A stretch of DNA of 64,000 nucleotides from Comamonas flocculans (GTDB lineage: Bacteria > Pseudomonadota > Gammaproteobacteria > Burkholderiales > Burkholderiaceae_C), in contig NZ_CP042344.1 in the NCBI RefSeq assembly GCF_007954405.1, positions 2,728,001-2,792,000 on the forward strand. Reading direction: 5' to 3'. The position numbers were made by a program, and so were the translations under genes. The notes beneath the pieces are model-generated. The model searched no databases, had not been told where the DNA came from, and saw only the letters and a list, made by a program, of their open reading frames with translations. Of this stretch, positions 53,123 to 61,742 are shown one piece after another (the stretch's first letter is position 1; every line of letters starts with the position of its first letter).

Positions 53123-53448
53123 GGCGCAAGCTCCTTCATCAAGTCTTTAAGACGCCTACGGGCCAGCTCAATATCGCGCTTGGCGGTTTGCTGGGTCTTT
53201 TTCTGAAAGCAGTGCAGCACATAGACCGCATCGGCCATGCGCGCCAGGTACACCACGCGGAACGTTCCGGCTTCATCCCATATGCGCAGTTCTTCCACGC
53301 CAGCGCCAATGCTGGGCATGGGCTTGAAGTCGTCGGGCTGCAAGCCGTGTTGCACGCGGTCAAGCTGGTAGCCCGCATCGCGCATGGCTGGCTGCGGAAA
53401 GCTGCGCAGGTCATCCAACGCACTACCCCGAAACTCGATAGGCTTCAT
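53119..53448 (-). CDS. higB: RelE/HigB-type toxin (phage-derived Gp49-like family)
   Basis: 109 residues: SALDDLRSFPQPAMRDAGYQ, LDRVQHGLQPDDFKPMPSIG, GVEELRIWDEAGTFRVVYLA, and AVYVLHCFQKKTQQTAKRDI. The (E/L)LR..(D/E)..G.(F/Y)R..Y and FxKKtqxt motifs mark the COG4679/Gp49-like subgroup of the RelE superfamily, ribosome-dependent mRNA interferases. It precedes an XRE antitoxin. The AT-rich stretch after 53448 (GGTAATTATACTGAAATTTG) is the likely promoter. Confidence 0.87.
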   Translation of the reverse strand: MKPIEFRGSALDDLRSFPQPAMRDAGYQLDRVQHGLQPDDFKPMPSIGAGVEELRIWDEAGTFRVVYLARMADAVYVLHCFQKKTQQTAKRDIELARRRLKDLMKELAP

Positions 53449-53489
53449 GGGGTAATTATACTGAAATTTGTATTATGAAGGGCATCGTG

Positions 53490-54071
53490 TCAAGGCACGG
53501 CGCGCAGCTTGCCCGGATCCATGCTGGCGTCAAATTGAACCCCGGCCTGTTCCAAAATCCACGCCTCGAACTTTTCATGGTGCAGGCGCAGCAGGTCGAG
53601 CGGGCGCACGCGGTAATGCTTTTCAGCGGTGGCGCTGGGCTTGTGGCCTTGAATCTGCGCCACCACGCCAGCGGGCAATTCCAGCCACTCGGACAAGCTT
53701 CCAAAGCTGCGGCGCAGGCCATGCAAGGTGACGCTCACGCCAGCCACGGCGCAGGCGCTGCGGCTCAGGTGCTGGGGTGCACTCATGGGCTTGGTGCCAC
53801 TGGTGCCAGCAAAGACGAAGGCGCCACGGCGCGGCAGCGCGGCAATCAGATGGTGTACGTAGGGCGTCAGGGGAATAACGCGGGTGCCTTCAACGCCTCC
53901 CTTGCTTTCGTCCTTGTCGCGAATCGTCAGGCCATGCCACTGCACGTTCACGTCCTCCCAGCGCAGCCCCAGCAGCTCGCCCGGGCGGGCGCCAGTCAGC
54001 AGCAGGCATTGCAGGTAAGCGCTTGCGGCGGCGTTGGCTGGCCCATGCGTTTGGGCTGGGCTGCGGGACCG
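53490..54071 (-). pseudogene. Truncated tyrosine integrase (N-terminus missing)
   Basis: An open frame from just after a TAG at 54072 down to 53490 encodes about 193 residues of a catalytic domain. It holds the first catalytic Arg in LLLTGARPGELLGLRWEDV, then H-x-x-R in VTLHGLRRSFGSL, and late H and Tyr in AQIQGHKPSATAEKHYR. No start codon with a ribosome site and no arm- or core-binding domain precede it, and the next core gene starts 52 bp beyond the stop. It is the remnant of an element that probably used the CAT tRNA at 51.7 kb. Confidence 0.8.
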
Positions 54072-54123
54072 CTAATAATCGCCGGGTCCCCGCATCGTTT
54101 CGCTGTCTGCCCGCCTTCGCCCC

Positions 54124-55251
54124 ATGTCCGATCCTGCCGATAGCTTGCCCCAGCCGCTTGGCATGCCTGCGCCGGCCGACGGTGTCGGCGGGCTGCCCGC
54201 GCAGCTCAGAGCGGCGGCGCTGGGGCCGGCGCACCTCGAGCGCTACCTGAAGGTTTTTGCGCGGCTCGATGCCGCGGGGCGCGCGCTGCCCTCGTGGAAC
54301 TGGGCCGCGGCCGGGGTGGCGCCTGCGTGGCTGGCGTTTCGCGGCCTGTGGTCCTGGTTCGCGTTGTGGCTGCTGCTGGTCACCACGCTGGTGCTGCTGC
54401 TGTCGGGGGCGCAGGTGCTGCTGGTGCTGCCGCCCTCGATGCTGGCCGGGCTTGCGCTGGCGCTGTGGCTGGCCTTGGCTGGGGGCTTTGGGCGGTGGGC
54501 CGATGCCCTGCTGCACCGCCAGGTGCAGCGGCGGGTGGAGGCTGCCGTGCGCGCCGCTCCCAACATGCAACAGGCCTTGGCGCTTCTGGCGGCGGGCGCG
54601 CCCACGCGCCGCAGGCTTTGGGCGGTGACAGCGGCCAGCACGGTGCTGCTGGCGGTCTTGCTGCTGGCAGCGTGGCAACTGACGGCGGGCGGTTCGGGCC
54701 AGGCCGCGCCCGAAGCGGGCCCATCGGCCCATGCGACGCCGATCCGGCCGGTGGAGCAGGCGCCGCCGCCCGCCCCCGCAGCCGAGCCGGCGGCGCGAGC
54801 TGCAGCGGCCACACTGCCGGAATTCGACGCCGTGGAAGCCACGGCCTTGCAACGGGACACGCAAGCGGCCCTGGCCGCGCTGGCTGCCGCCGGTGCGGCC
54901 GAAACCCCGCAGGCGCCCCCCGCCAGCGCGGCGCCCGCGCGAGCGGCGGACCCTGCAATGCCGCCAGCGGCCAAGCCGGACAAGGCTGCCGCCGCCAAGC
55001 GCGCCCCGCCACGGGAGCTGCGCCAGCTCTACATCAACGTGGGCATGTTTGCCGAGCCCGCCAATGCCCGGCGCGCGCATGAGCGGCTGCGCGCGGAAGG
55101 CTTGCCGGTGACGGTGGCGCCGGTGCGATCGGCCAGCGGCAAGACCTTGCAGCGCGTGCGCGTGGGGCCCTTCACTTCAGCGGCCCAGGCCAATGAAGCG
55201 GCCGCCAGGGTGCGCCTGCTGGGGCTGGACGCGGTGCCCGCCGTACAGTGA
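54124..55251 (+). CDS. SPOR-domain membrane protein
   Basis: 375 residues. Two closely spaced membrane segments near 75-125 (WSWFALWLLLVTTLVLLLSG and a following helix), a third near 172-190 (VTAASTVLLAVLLLAAWQLT), then an Ala/Pro-rich linker and a C-terminal SPOR domain (LRQLYINVGMFAEPANARRA, RVRVGPFTSAAQANEAAARV). SPOR domains bind denuded peptidoglycan at division sites. The N-terminal part resembles the DUF2628-type region. It may help septation or envelope remodelling. Confidence 0.8.
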   Translation: MSDPADSLPQPLGMPAPADGVGGLPAQLRAAALGPAHLERYLKVFARLDAAGRALPSWNWAAAGVAPAWLAFRGLWSWFALWLLLVTTLVLLLSGAQVLLVLPPSMLAGLALALWLALAGGFGRWADALLHRQVQRRVEAAVRAAPNMQQALALLAAGAPTRRRLWAVTAASTVLLAVLLLAAWQLTAGGSGQAAPEAGPSAHATPIRPVEQAPPPAPAAEPAARAAAATLPEFDAVEATALQRDTQAALAALAAAGAAETPQAPPASAAPARAADPAMPPAAKPDKAAAAKRAPPRELRQLYINVGMFAEPANARRAHERLRAEGLPVTVAPVRSASGKTLQRVRVGPFTSAAQANEAAARVRLLGLDAVPAVQ

Positions 55252-55274
55252 AGCCTCAGACACAAGGAGCAACG

Positions 55275-55604
55275 ATGAACATCCGACTCTGGCTAGCCGC
55301 GGTGTGCGCGGTCGGCATGGCGGCTTGCACTACCAGCATGCCCGAGCAGCCGCAACAGCCGCAACCCGTGCCGCTGGGGCGCAGCGACGCCCCGGCGGGC
55401 GGCACCTGCGCGGCCGCCGGCGCGCAGGCCGTGGTGGGCAAGGTGGCCAGCGCCCAGGTGGTGGAGCGGGCGCGCGTGGGCGCCGGCGCGCGCATGGCGC
55501 GCGTGCTGCACCCCGGGCAGGTGACGACCAAGGAGTTCGACGCGCAGCGGCTGAACCTGGAGGTCAATGCCAGGGGCGTGATCCTCGCCGCGCGCTGCGG
55601 CTGA
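55275..55604 (+). CDS. Peptidase inhibitor I78-like lipoprotein
   Basis: 109 residues with a lipoprotein signal (MNIRLWLAAVCAVGMAACTT, lipobox AAC at C18). The mature part has the I78 pattern: CAAAGAQAVVGKVASAQVVE, RVLHPGQVTTKEFDAQRLNL, and EVNARGVILAARCG. I78 proteins are small potato-inhibitor-like folds, mostly of unproven targets. AAGGAG lies 7 bases before the ATG. It is 23 bp after the SPOR gene, so the two are probably one transcript. Confidence 0.82.
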   Translation: MNIRLWLAAVCAVGMAACTTSMPEQPQQPQPVPLGRSDAPAGGTCAAAGAQAVVGKVASAQVVERARVGAGARMARVLHPGQVTTKEFDAQRLNLEVNARGVILAARCG

Positions 55605-55628
55605 AGCCACCGCCGGTGCAACCGGCCT

Positions 55629-56840
55629 TCATGCGGGCAGAAACAGACCCTGCAGATCGCTCAGGAAGTCGAAGCCCTTTTCGGTCGGCTGCACGTGCAC
55701 CAGGTTGGTCTTGAGCAGGCCCTTGGCCTCGGCGGCCTTCAGGCCCGGGGTGATGGCGGTGACGGGCTGGCCGGTGCGGGTGCAGAAGTCGCGCACCAGA
55801 AAGCCGTCCTTCAGGCGCAGGGCGTTGAGCATGAATTCGAAGGCCAGGTCCTGCTTGCCTACTTCATGTTCTTGCGCCACGGCATTGCCTGCCAGCGCAT
55901 GCTCCATGTATTGGCGCGGATCGCGATAGCGCACCTGGCGCACCACGCGGTGGGCAAAGCTGAGCTTGCCGTGCGCGCCCGCGCCTATGCCGATGTAGTC
56001 GCCGAACGACCAGTAATTGATGTTGTGCGTGCAGCGGTGCGCGCTCTTCGCGTAGGCCGAGACTTCGTAGCGCTCCAGCCCCTCGGCGGCCGTCAGCGCG
56101 GTGATGCGGTCGAGCATCTCCCAGGCGGTGTCGTCGTCGGGCAGGCGCGGCGGGTATTTGGCAAACAGGGTGTTGGGCTCCACCGTCAAGTGGTAGATGG
56201 ACAGGTGCGGCGGAGCGAACGACAGCGCGGTGCGCACGTCCTCTTCCAGCTCGGCCACGCTCTGGCCGGGCAGGGCGTACATCAGGTCGAGGTTGAAGGT
56301 CTCGAAGCATTCGGCGGCTTCTTCGGCGGCGGCGCGCGCCTGCGCGGCGTCGTGCACCCGGCCTATGGCCTTCAGGTGCGCGTCGTTGAAGCTTTGCACG
56401 CCGATGGACAGGCGCGTCACCCCCGCGTCGCGAAAGGCCTTGAAGCGGTCTTTCTCGAAGGTGCCGGGGTTGGCTTCCAGGGTGATCTCGCAGCCCGCCT
56501 CCAGCATCAGCCGGGCGCGGACCATCGCGATCAGCCGGTCGATGGATTCGGGCGAGAACAGGCTGGGCGTGCCCCCGCCGATGAAGATGCTGCTGACCGT
56601 GCGGCCCCAGACCAGGGGCAGGGCGGCTTCCAGGTCGGCGGTGAGGGCGTCGATGTAGCGCGCCTCGGGTGCGCCTTCGTCGCCCTTGAGTGCGTGCGAA
56701 TTGAAGTCGCAGTACGGGCACTTCTTCAGGCACCAGGGGATGTGCACGTAGATCGACAGCGGCGGAAGGCTGGGCAGGCGCAGCGGCCCCGGGCCGATGT
56801 AGTGCTGCACGTCCTGCAGCGGCGTGGTCTCGGTATTCAT
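55629..56840 (-). CDS. hemW: HemW, heme chaperone-like radical SAM protein
   Basis: 403 residues. Radical SAM cluster C-x3-C-x2-C in WCLKKCPYCDFNSHAL, preceded by SIYVHIPW; IFIGGGTPSLFS, RLSIGVQSFND and SIYHLTVEPNT follow. HemW lacks the fourth Cys of coproporphyrinogen dehydrogenase HemN and is a heme-binding protein, so the common 'HemN' label would be wrong. Its partner rdgB lies upstream, the rdgB-hemW order being common in proteobacteria. Confidence 0.93.
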   Translation of the reverse strand: MNTETTPLQDVQHYIGPGPLRLPSLPPLSIYVHIPWCLKKCPYCDFNSHALKGDEGAPEARYIDALTADLEAALPLVWGRTVSSIFIGGGTPSLFSPESIDRLIAMVRARLMLEAGCEITLEANPGTFEKDRFKAFRDAGVTRLSIGVQSFNDAHLKAIGRVHDAAQARAAAEEAAECFETFNLDLMYALPGQSVAELEEDVRTALSFAPPHLSIYHLTVEPNTLFAKYPPRLPDDDTAWEMLDRITALTAAEGLERYEVSAYAKSAHRCTHNINYWSFGDYIGIGAGAHGKLSFAHRVVRQVRYRDPRQYMEHALAGNAVAQEHEVGKQDLAFEFMLNALRLKDGFLVRDFCTRTGQPVTAITPGLKAAEAKGLLKTNLVHVQPTEKGFDFLSDLQGLFLPA

Positions 56841-56854
56841 AGGTTGCTTCCTGA

Positions 56855-56900
56855 AATGCTAGCTATCAGCGCTTGCCCAGCAAGCGTTTGGGGCAAAAAA
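56855..56900. repeat. Dispersed TAGCT...CGCTTG...CAAGCG repeat
   Basis: ATGCTAGCTATCAGCGCTTG, then CCCAGCAAGCGTTTGGGGCA and a run of A. It lies between rdgB (30 bp away, 3' side) and hemW. Arms CGCTTG/CAAGCG are intact. Confidence 0.75.
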
Positions 56901-56931
56901 GACTGATGTTTTCAGCGGCCCTGCGGGCGCC

Positions 56932-57531
56932 TCAGAGCCAGTACTCTTGCATGAGCGCAAGCATCTGCCGTACCGCCCGACCCCTGTGGCTGTGGGCGTT
57001 TTTCACCTCGGTGGGCAGTTCGGCAAAGGTCTTACCGAATTCGGGCAGGAACATCACCGGGTCGAAACCGAAGCCGCCGCTGCCGCGCGGCGCCTGGGTG
57101 ATCTCACCGCCCACGCGCCCCACGGCGATCAGGGGCTCGGGGTCTTGCGGCGTGCGTACCGCCACCAGGGTGCTGACCATGGCGGCGCGCCGGTCTTGCA
57201 CACCCTGCATCTGCTCCAGCAGCGCACGCACGTTGTTGGCGTCGCCTTTTTCGTAGCCGAAGCGCGTGGCGTAGGTGGCGGTCTGCACGCCGGGCTCGCC
57301 GCCGAAGGCCGCGACGCACAGGCCGGCGTCGTCGGCCAGCGCGGGCAGGCCGGTGGCGCGGCTGGCGTGGCGCGCCTTGAGCAGCGCGTTTTCCACGAAG
57401 GTGTGAAACGGCTCCTCGGGCTCGACCACGCCGAGTTCGCCCTGGGCGATGAGTTGCACACCCAGCGGCGCCATCAGAGCCTGCAGCTCGACGAGCTTGC
57501 CAGGGTTGTGCGAGGCAAGAACAAGTTTCAT
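56932..57531 (-). CDS. rdgB: XTP/dITP diphosphatase
   Basis: 199 residues. HAM1/RdgB family: MKLVLASHNPGKLVELQALM, TFVENALLKARHASRATGLP, ALADDAGLCVAAFGGEPGV, GSGGFGFDPVMFLPEFGKTF and AELPTEVKNAHSHRG. It cleanses non-canonical purine triphosphates from the pool. It is transcribed with hemW downstream and follows rph after 48 bp. Confidence 0.95.
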   Translation of the reverse strand: MKLVLASHNPGKLVELQALMAPLGVQLIAQGELGVVEPEEPFHTFVENALLKARHASRATGLPALADDAGLCVAAFGGEPGVQTATYATRFGYEKGDANNVRALLEQMQGVQDRRAAMVSTLVAVRTPQDPEPLIAVGRVGGEITQAPRGSGGFGFDPVMFLPEFGKTFAELPTEVKNAHSHRGRAVRQMLALMQEYWL

Positions 57532-57540
57532 GTCAAAAGT

Positions 57541-57584
57541 GGCTCAAACGCTTGACTGGCAAGCGCTGTCAGCTATCTTCAAGA
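57541..57584. repeat. Dispersed ATAGCT...CGCTTG...CAAGCG repeat
   Basis: On the minus strand: TTGAAGATAGCTGACAGCGC, then TTGCCAGTCAAGCGTTTGAG. It starts inside the rph stop codon (TGA) and fills the gap to rdgB. The best-preserved copy together with the one at 35021. Confidence 0.75.
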
Positions 57585-58307
57585 GAGCGATTGCTGCTGC
57601 AGTGCGAGCAATTGCGCGATGCCCAGTTCGCCCAGCCGCAGCAGTTCGTCCAGCTCGGTGCGAGAGAAGCTCACGCCCTCGGCCGTACCCTGGATTTCCA
57701 CGAACTGGCCGGCGCCGGTCATGACGATGTTCATGTCGGTGTCGCAGGCTGAGTCTTCCACGTATTCCAGGTCGAGCAGCGGCGTGCCCTGCACGATGCC
57801 GACCGAAATCGCCGCCACCGCACCGGTGATCGGCGTGGCGGCCAGCGTACCGCTTTGCAGCAGCGTGCCCACCGCATCGTGCGCGGCCACCCAGGCGCCG
57901 GTGATGGCCGCGGTGCGCGTGCCGCCGTCGGCCTGCAGCACGTCGCAGTCCAGGGTGATGGTGCGCTCGCCCAGTTTTTCCAGATCGAATACCGCGCGCA
58001 GGCTGCGACCGATCAGGCGCTGGATCTCCTGCGTGCGCCCGCTCTGCTTGCCCTTGGCCGCCTCGCGGCTGCCCCGCGTGTTGGTGGCGCGCGGCAGCAT
58101 GCCGTATTCGGCCGTCACCCAGCCCTGGCCGCTGCCGCGCTTGTGCGGCGGCACCTTGTCTTCCACCGATGCGGTGCACAGCACCTTGGTCGCGCCGAAT
58201 TCGATCAGCACCGAACCCTCGGCGTGCATGGTGTAGTGGCGGGTGATGCGCACGGGGCGCAACTGGTGGGCAGCGCGCCCGCTGCTGCGTTGGTAGGTAT
58301 CGGTCAT
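57579..58307 (-). CDS. rph: Ribonuclease PH
   Basis: 242 residues. [74 protein letters not shown], and [20 protein letters not shown] with the phosphate-binding and metal residues. It trims tRNA 3' ends by phosphorolysis. It is followed by rdgB and hemW on the same strand. Confidence 0.97.
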   Translation of the reverse strand: MTDTYQRSSGRAAHQLRPVRITRHYTMHAEGSVLIEFGATKVLCTASVEDKVPPHKRGSGQGWVTAEYGMLPRATNTRGSREAAKGKQSGRTQEIQRLIGRSLRAVFDLEKLGERTITLDCDVLQADGGTRTAAITGAWVAAHDAVGTLLQSGTLAATPITGAVAAISVGIVQGTPLLDLEYVEDSACDTDMNIVMTGAGQFVEIQGTAEGVSFSRTELDELLRLGELGIAQLLALQQQSLS

Positions 58308-58358
58308 GCAAGCAGGCCCGCCGCTTGCGGGGCGGGCCGGGTGGGGCGCGCCGGCGCT

Positions 58359-59264
58359 TCAGCCCTGGGCCTTGCGTGCGGCGGTGCGCCGTATGGTTTC
58401 GTTGATTTCGGCGATCGAGCGCTCGATCGCTTCCTCGTCGAGGAAGTTGTCGCCGGTCTCGAATTCGTCGGTCTGGATGGTAGAGGCAAAGGTGTCGTCG
58501 ATGCCGGTGTCCACCGCTTCGCCCTCGGTGGCGTCAGGGATGCCCGGGGTCTCCCACTGCATGGCCACGGCGGTGACGTTGTCGCTGTTGCCGCCGGCCT
58601 TGCGCAGCGCCATGTCCACCAGCGTTGGCACCGCCTGGCTCACGCGCTGGTGCGACAGCACCCGCACGATGGCCTTGTCGTCGAGCGCATCCCACAGGCC
58701 GTCGGAGCACAGCATGACGCGGTCGCCGCTGTCGAGCGTCATGGCGTTGGAGACGTCGTACATCGGCCGCGCGGGCGAGCCCAGGCAGGTGAACAGCACG
58801 TTGCGGTTGACCGCGTCTGCCGTGCCCATGGCGTCGCGCAGCTCACGGTAGGAATGGTCGCGCGTACGCGCCAGCAGCTTGCTGTTGCGCACCAGGTAGA
58901 CGCGCGAATCACCGCAGTGCACCCAGCGCACCTGTCCGTCCTGCACCACGGCCACGGCCAGCGTGGTGCGTGGCGCGTCGGCCATGCCGCGCGCGGCGGC
59001 GTAGCGCAGGATCTGCTCGTGCGCCACCATCACCACGCTGGTGAGGAAGGCGCCGACGTCGGGCAGCATGGGCCTGGCTTCGTTCTGGAACTTGACCGCG
59101 GCGGTCTGGATGGCGATCTGCGCGGCCACCTCGCCTTGCGGGTGGCCTCCCATGCCGTCGGCCAGCACGAACAGGCAGGCATCGCGCGTGTAGGCGTAGC
59201 CCATGCGGTCCTCGTTGGTGGCGCGGCCGCCCTGGCGGCTGAGTTGAAAGACGGAAAATTTCAT
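58359..59264 (-). CDS. PP2C-family Ser/Thr protein phosphatase
   Basis: 301 residues from the ATG at 59264; it overlaps the kinase stop by 4 bp. Metal-binding motifs: RATNEDRMGYAY, LFVLADGMGGHPQGEVAAQI, VHCGDSRVYLVRN, LCSDGLWDALDD and GGNSDNVTAVAMQW. The C-terminal ~60 residues are acidic with DEEAIERSIAEINETIR and lack a known domain. It should dephosphorylate the substrates, or the autophosphorylation sites, of the adjacent kinase. The pair sits next to rph and yicC. Confidence 0.9.
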   Translation of the reverse strand: MKFSVFQLSRQGGRATNEDRMGYAYTRDACLFVLADGMGGHPQGEVAAQIAIQTAAVKFQNEARPMLPDVGAFLTSVVMVAHEQILRYAAARGMADAPRTTLAVAVVQDGQVRWVHCGDSRVYLVRNSKLLARTRDHSYRELRDAMGTADAVNRNVLFTCLGSPARPMYDVSNAMTLDSGDRVMLCSDGLWDALDDKAIVRVLSHQRVSQAVPTLVDMALRKAGGNSDNVTAVAMQWETPGIPDATEGEAVDTGIDDTFASTIQTDEFETGDNFLDEEAIERSIAEINETIRRTAARKAQG

Positions 59265-60292
59265 TTCGGGCGCATCCCCGTTGCCGAAGCGATGCTGGGT
59301 TTGGGTGAATTGGGCTTCTTGACGTCGGAGACGAAGGAGTCGAGCTGCATGCGCATCTTCTCGGCCATGGACAGGCGCGTGTAGCGGCGCTCGCCCTCGC
59401 GCGAAAGCTCTTTTTGCAGCGTGAACACCGACTGCGGCCGCTCCAGCGGCCCCAGCGCCATGCACCATTCGACGAGCTCGATCAGGTTGTCCGAATACAC
59501 GCCGCGCAGCTTCTGCAGCGAACTCGTCAGCTTGTCCTTGCTCTGGCGCTGCGGCGCCTCCGGCGGCGGGTAGCCGTGCATGCAGGCGTACATGCAGGCG
59601 CCGATCGCGTAGATGTCGGTCCAGGGGCCCAGCGCCGAGTCGCGCCGGTACATCTCGGGCGCGGCAAAGCCGGGCGTGTACATCGGGCGCACGAAGTTGC
59701 CTTCCTTGGACAGCACCTCGCGCGCGGCGCCGAAGTCGATCATCACCGAGCGGTTGTCGTCGGTGATGAAGACGTTGGCCGGCTTGATGTCCAGGTGCAG
59801 CATGCGGTGCTGGTGCACCACGCGCAGGCCGCGCAGCACCTCGTCGAACAGCGAGCGGATGGTGGACTCGCGAAACACCTTCTCCTGCTTGAGCGAGCGC
59901 GCGGTGATGATGAACTCCTGCAGCGATGCGCCCTCCAGGTAGTTCATGACCATGTAGACGGTCTCGTTCTCGCGAAAGAAGTTGAGCACCGTCACCACCG
60001 ACGAGTGGGCGATCTGCGCGAGTGCGCGCCCCTCTTCGAAAAAACTCTTCAGGCCCAGCCGGTACAGCGAGAGCTTCTCGGTCGCCACCTGGGGCTGCAG
60101 CTCGCCCGGCGAGCGGGTGGCGAGCGAGGCGGGCAGGTACTCCTTGATCGCCACCTGCTGGCCTTCGCGGTCCAGCGCCAGGTAGACCACGCCGAAGCCG
60201 CCGGCAGCGAGCTTGCGCACGATGCGGTAGCCGCCGATCATGGTGTTTTCCGGCAGCGCTGCCGGCTTGACCTTGGGCGAGGGCGTGGACAT
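59261..60292 (-). CDS. Eukaryotic-like Ser/Thr protein kinase
   Basis: 343 residues. Gly loop LAAGGFGVVYLAL (29-41), K50 in VAIKEYLPAS, E in EEGRALAQIAHSS, HLDIKPAN with D168 and K170 (His-Leu-Asp in place of His-Arg-Asp), and DFG at 186-188. No membrane helix or extracellular PASTA part, so it is cytoplasmic. The C-terminal ~60 residues carry a Ser/Pro/Lys tail. It is coupled by ATGA to a PP2C phosphatase. The conserved HRD Arg is replaced by Leu, which usually removes the need for activation-loop phosphorylation. Substrate unknown. Confidence 0.9.
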   Translation of the reverse strand: MSTPSPKVKPAALPENTMIGGYRIVRKLAAGGFGVVYLALDREGQQVAIKEYLPASLATRSPGELQPQVATEKLSLYRLGLKSFFEEGRALAQIAHSSVVTVLNFFRENETVYMVMNYLEGASLQEFIITARSLKQEKVFRESTIRSLFDEVLRGLRVVHQHRMLHLDIKPANVFITDDNRSVMIDFGAAREVLSKEGNFVRPMYTPGFAAPEMYRRDSALGPWTDIYAIGACMYACMHGYPPPEAPQRQSKDKLTSSLQKLRGVYSDNLIELVEWCMALGPLERPQSVFTLQKELSREGERRYTRLSMAEKMRMQLDSFVSDVKKPNSPKPSIASATGMRPK

Positions 60293-60382
60293 GGTGGGGC
60301 TGCTCAGAGCGGGCGCACGGCGCAGACGGGATAATTCTTCCCGCTGGTGCGATGTCGCAACGGTTCAATCACGAGAAGGCCC

Positions 60383-61285
60383 ATGGCAGTTTATAGCATG
60401 ACGGGTTACGCCAGCATCCAGCTGCAACCCGACGATCCGGCAGGCAAAGACAGCGGCGTGCGCCTGGGTCTGGAGCTGCGTTCGGTCAACAGCCGCTTCC
60501 TTGATCTGTCGCTGCGCCTGGCCGACGAATTGCGCACGCACGAGGCCATGGTGCGCTCCATGGTGGGGTCGGCGCTGCAGCGTGGCAAGGTCGAAGTGCG
60601 CGCCTTCGTCGACCTGGGCGAGCAGGGCGCGCTGCAGCTGCCCGCAAGCAGCGCGCTGCAACGCCTGGCCAGCCTGCAGGCCGGCGTGCGCGCCTGGCTG
60701 CCCGAAGCCGCCGCGCTCAGCGTGGCCGACGCGCTGCGCCTGGGCGGCCAGGTGTCCGCCCCGCGCCAGGACTGGGCCGCTCCGCTGCAGCAGGCCTTGG
60801 CGCAGGCGCTCGATGCGCTCAAGCAGGCGCGTGCCAGCGAGGGTGAGCGGCTTGCCGCCATGCTGCAGGATCGCGTGCAGCAGCTGCGCGCGCTGGCGCG
60901 CCGCGCCGAGCCCATGGTGCCCGAACTGGTGCGCCAGCAGCGCGAGCGCTTTCTGCAGCGCTGGGAGCAGGCCATGCAGCTGGGTGCGTCCAGCGCCACC
61001 CCCGAGGCGGTGCAGGAACGTGCGCTGGCCGAAGCCACCGCCTACGCCATGCGCATCGACGTGGCCGAGGAAATCACCCGCCTGGATTCACACCTGGATG
61101 AAATCGCGCGCCTGCTCACGCGCGGCGGCGAAATCGGGAAGCGCCTGGACTTCCTGATCCAGGAGCTGCACCGCGAGGCCAATACGCTGGGCTCCAAATC
61201 GGCCAGCATGGAGCTCACGCGCATCAGCGTGGACATGAAGGTGCTGATCGAGCAGATGCGCGAGCAGGTGCAGAACATCGAGTGA
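60383..61285 (+). CDS. yicC: YicC-family endoribonuclease-like protein
   Basis: 300 residues from the ATG at 60383 (MAVYSMTGYASIQLQPDDPA). LELRSVNSRFLDLSLRLADE at the N-terminus and the C-terminal MRIDVAEEITRLDSHLDEIA, KRLDFLIQELHREANTLGSK and SASMELTRISVDMKVLIEQM match the YicC/YloC family (DUF1732). Recent work assigns RNase activity to YicC in E. coli. gmk, its frequent neighbour, is not present downstream; an accessory region follows. Confidence 0.93.
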   Translation: MAVYSMTGYASIQLQPDDPAGKDSGVRLGLELRSVNSRFLDLSLRLADELRTHEAMVRSMVGSALQRGKVEVRAFVDLGEQGALQLPASSALQRLASLQAGVRAWLPEAAALSVADALRLGGQVSAPRQDWAAPLQQALAQALDALKQARASEGERLAAMLQDRVQQLRALARRAEPMVPELVRQQRERFLQRWEQAMQLGASSATPEAVQERALAEATAYAMRIDVAEEITRLDSHLDEIARLLTRGGEIGKRLDFLIQELHREANTLGSKSASMELTRISVDMKVLIEQMREQVQNIE

Positions 61286-61742
61286 GGTTTCAGGGCGGCA
61301 CGTGCCATCCGAAAACCCCTTGAAAATCAGCTGGTTGGTGTGGCGATTGATGCCATGAGGTAGCAAGCGGTTTGAGCGTGGCGCACGATTCCTGGGGGTA
61401 AATCGTGTGGGAAGTCCAGTCCTCCGCGATCTCGGGAACAGCGCCCGAACATTTACCCCACAGGTTCCTCGTGAATCGCTGTGGAGATCGCGCCATGACC
61501 GAGACTGAGCGCGTCACCGCGGCGGCACTGCACCAGCCAAGCAGGCCCAGGAACTGGGCATGGGCCATGAGCAAGGCGGTCGCCGCTCGTGCGCAGATGA
61601 CACGCACTCCCCATGAGGTGCGGCTGCTTCAGCCCGCCGCCCTGTGGAAAATCACTGCGCAACATGCCGCTTGGTGGCGGAGCCATATAAAGACCATAAA
61701 AATGACTTTTACAAAGAATTTTGTGATATAAAAGACAAAATA
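61286..61742. other. Accessory intergenic region upstream of hipB
   Basis: 457 bp. Open frames cross it on both strands but none has a recognisable domain or ribosome site. From about 61684 it is strongly AT-rich (CATATAAAGACCATAAAAAT, ACAAAGAATTTTGTGATATA), with an ACAAA/TTTGT-like inverted repeat near 61711-61723, which probably is the autoregulated promoter/operator of hipBA. No RNA gene is apparent. Confidence 0.5.

Noticed and set aside
61405..61731. 108-codon open frame upstream of hipB
   Set aside because: No ribosome site, no domain, and its end overlaps the AT-rich putative promoter of hipBA.
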